A DNA stretch of 5,256 nt from Actinomycetota bacterium (GTDB lineage Bacteria; Actinomycetota; Thermoleophilia; Gaiellales; Gaiellaceae): assembly GCA_013817555.1 (NCBI GenBank), contig JACDCN010000166.1, forward strand, positions 1 to 5,256, in the 5' to 3' direction. The translations under genes and the position numbers were made by a program. This document shows positions 4,726 to 5,256 of this stretch, in pieces. Numbering within the stretch: position 1 is the stretch's first letter; every line of letters starts with the position of its first letter. Under the pieces are notes generated by a model. That model saw nothing but the letters and a program-made list of their open reading frames with translations, searched no databases and had not been told where the DNA came from.

Positions 4726-5256
4726 ATGGACGGCGAAGGGCTCGCGGAGCTTCACACCCACCTCGGAGGCTCGGTTGCCTCCGACATTCTCTGGAGCCTC
4801 GCGCACGAGCAGGGCATCGCGCTTCCGGTCAAGGACTTCTGGGAGTTCGACGCCCTCGTCACCGTCTCCGACACGCGCGGGGTCAAGGATCTCGACGAGC
4901 TCGACAAGATCTACCACTGGACGGAGCTGATCCAATCCTCGCCACTGGCGGTTGAGCGCTCGGTGCACGGGGCGATCGGGGGCGCCTACCGCTCGCAGCG
5001 AATCACGACGCTCGAGCTCCGCTTCAATCCGATGAAGCGAAACCGGGGCGGCGAGCGGGACCTCGACCACATCATCCTTGCGGCGATCCGCGGCCTCGAC
5101 CTCGCGAGCCTCGAGTACCCGCAGGTGCGCGCGGGGCTGATCCTGATGATGGACCGCACCTTCGAGCCGCGCCTCAACGAGATCATCGTGGAGAAGGCGA
5201 TCCGCTGGGCCGACCGAGGCGTAGTCGGGGTCGACATTGCGGGCCTGCGGCCCGGC
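4726..5256 (+). CDS. Adenosine deaminase family protein, N-terminal part (3' end outside window)
   Basis: The first 177 codons are present and the frame is open at the window end. The start is firm: ATG 4726 is the first ATG after an in-frame TAG at 4708-4710. ELHTHLGGS (8-16) is the H-x-H zinc-binding motif (His10, His12) of the metallo-dependent amidohydrolase barrel, in the adenosine deaminase form. LELRFNP (96-102) is the conserved strand after the substrate lid, and VVGVDIAG (166-173) matches the VxxxDLAG block whose Gly contacts the purine. The enzyme would convert adenosine to inosine and ammonia in purine salvage; AMP, adenine or aminodeoxyfutalosine deaminases of the same superfamily are alternatives, and the deciding C-terminal motifs (HAGE, the catalytic His and the Asp-Asp pair) are outside the window. 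A basic stretch PMKRNRGGERD (102-112) follows LELRFNP. After the DIAG block the sequence reads LRPG rather than the acidic residues usual in classical enzymes. There is no Shine-Dalgarno. Confidence 0.87.
   Translation, partial: MDGEGLAELHTHLGGSVASDILWSLAHEQGIALPVKDFWEFDALVTVSDTRGVKDLDELDKIYHWTELIQSSPLAVERSVHGAIGGAYRSQRITTLELRFNPMKRNRGGERDLDHIILAAIRGLDLASLEYPQVRAGLILMMDRTFEPRLNEIIVEKAIRWADRGVVGVDIAGLRPG

Noticed and set aside
4165..5070. A 301-codon open frame on the minus strand
   Set aside because: It is antisense to both the dioxygenase and the deaminase genes and crosses the intergenic hairpin; the protein has no recognisable domain.
1..5256. Search for CRISPR arrays, insertion sequences, tRNA genes, direct repeats and phage or defence genes
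   Set aside because: None seen by eye. Intergenic space totals little over 100 bases, and every long frame with family motifs is an ordinary chromosomal gene.

Overview
The window is a GC-rich, densely packed bacterial stretch. Genes abut or overlap, GTG is used as a start, and several operon-head genes have no Shine-Dalgarno but a TANNNT box at leaderless spacing. This fits a high-GC actinobacterium. Remembered resemblance of the glycosyltransferase, glycerate kinase and deaminase to deep-branching class Thermoleophilia proteins makes that class my best guess, but it is inference without a database search.

Layout: (1) bases 2-94, the 3' end of a plus-strand gene resembling the small subunit of exodeoxyribonuclease VII. 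(2) 116-538, a stand-alone cyclic-nucleotide-binding domain protein on the plus strand. (3) 3702 down to 535, a three-gene minus-strand operon: a GT4 glycosyltransferase related to PimA, then a polytopic membrane protein of the flippase-like/LPG-synthase-TM family, then a compact glycerate kinase. The first two overlap by 4 nt (ATGA) and the last two by 26 nt, so translation is probably coupled. The kinase and the cyclic-nucleotide protein converge, and their stop codons share one CTAG inside a 12-bp palindrome. (4) 3736-4662, a plus-strand two-domain VOC (glyoxalase-fold) protein resembling MhqO-type ring-cleaving dioxygenases, starting only 33 bp from the divergent glycosyltransferase. (5) 4662-4684, a perfect hairpin just after it. 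(6) 4726 to the window end, the N-terminal part of an adenosine deaminase.

The most coherent functional unit is the minus-strand operon. A cytosolic GT4 enzyme that probably glycosylates a lipid or small acceptor is coupled to a membrane protein of a family linked to lipid/glycolipid translocation, followed by a kinase for glycerate. A link through a glycerate-containing glycoside or glycolipid is a hypothesis only. The glycosyltransferase lacks the second Glu of its EX7E motif and the glycerate kinase has an altered glycine-rich signature and a missing loop. The dioxygenase and deaminase look like ordinary housekeeping or catabolic genes. I see no mobile element, CRISPR array, tRNA or rRNA, and no gene-free stretch over 300 bases. 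Nothing here convinces me of a wholly new system; the unusual points are in the findings.
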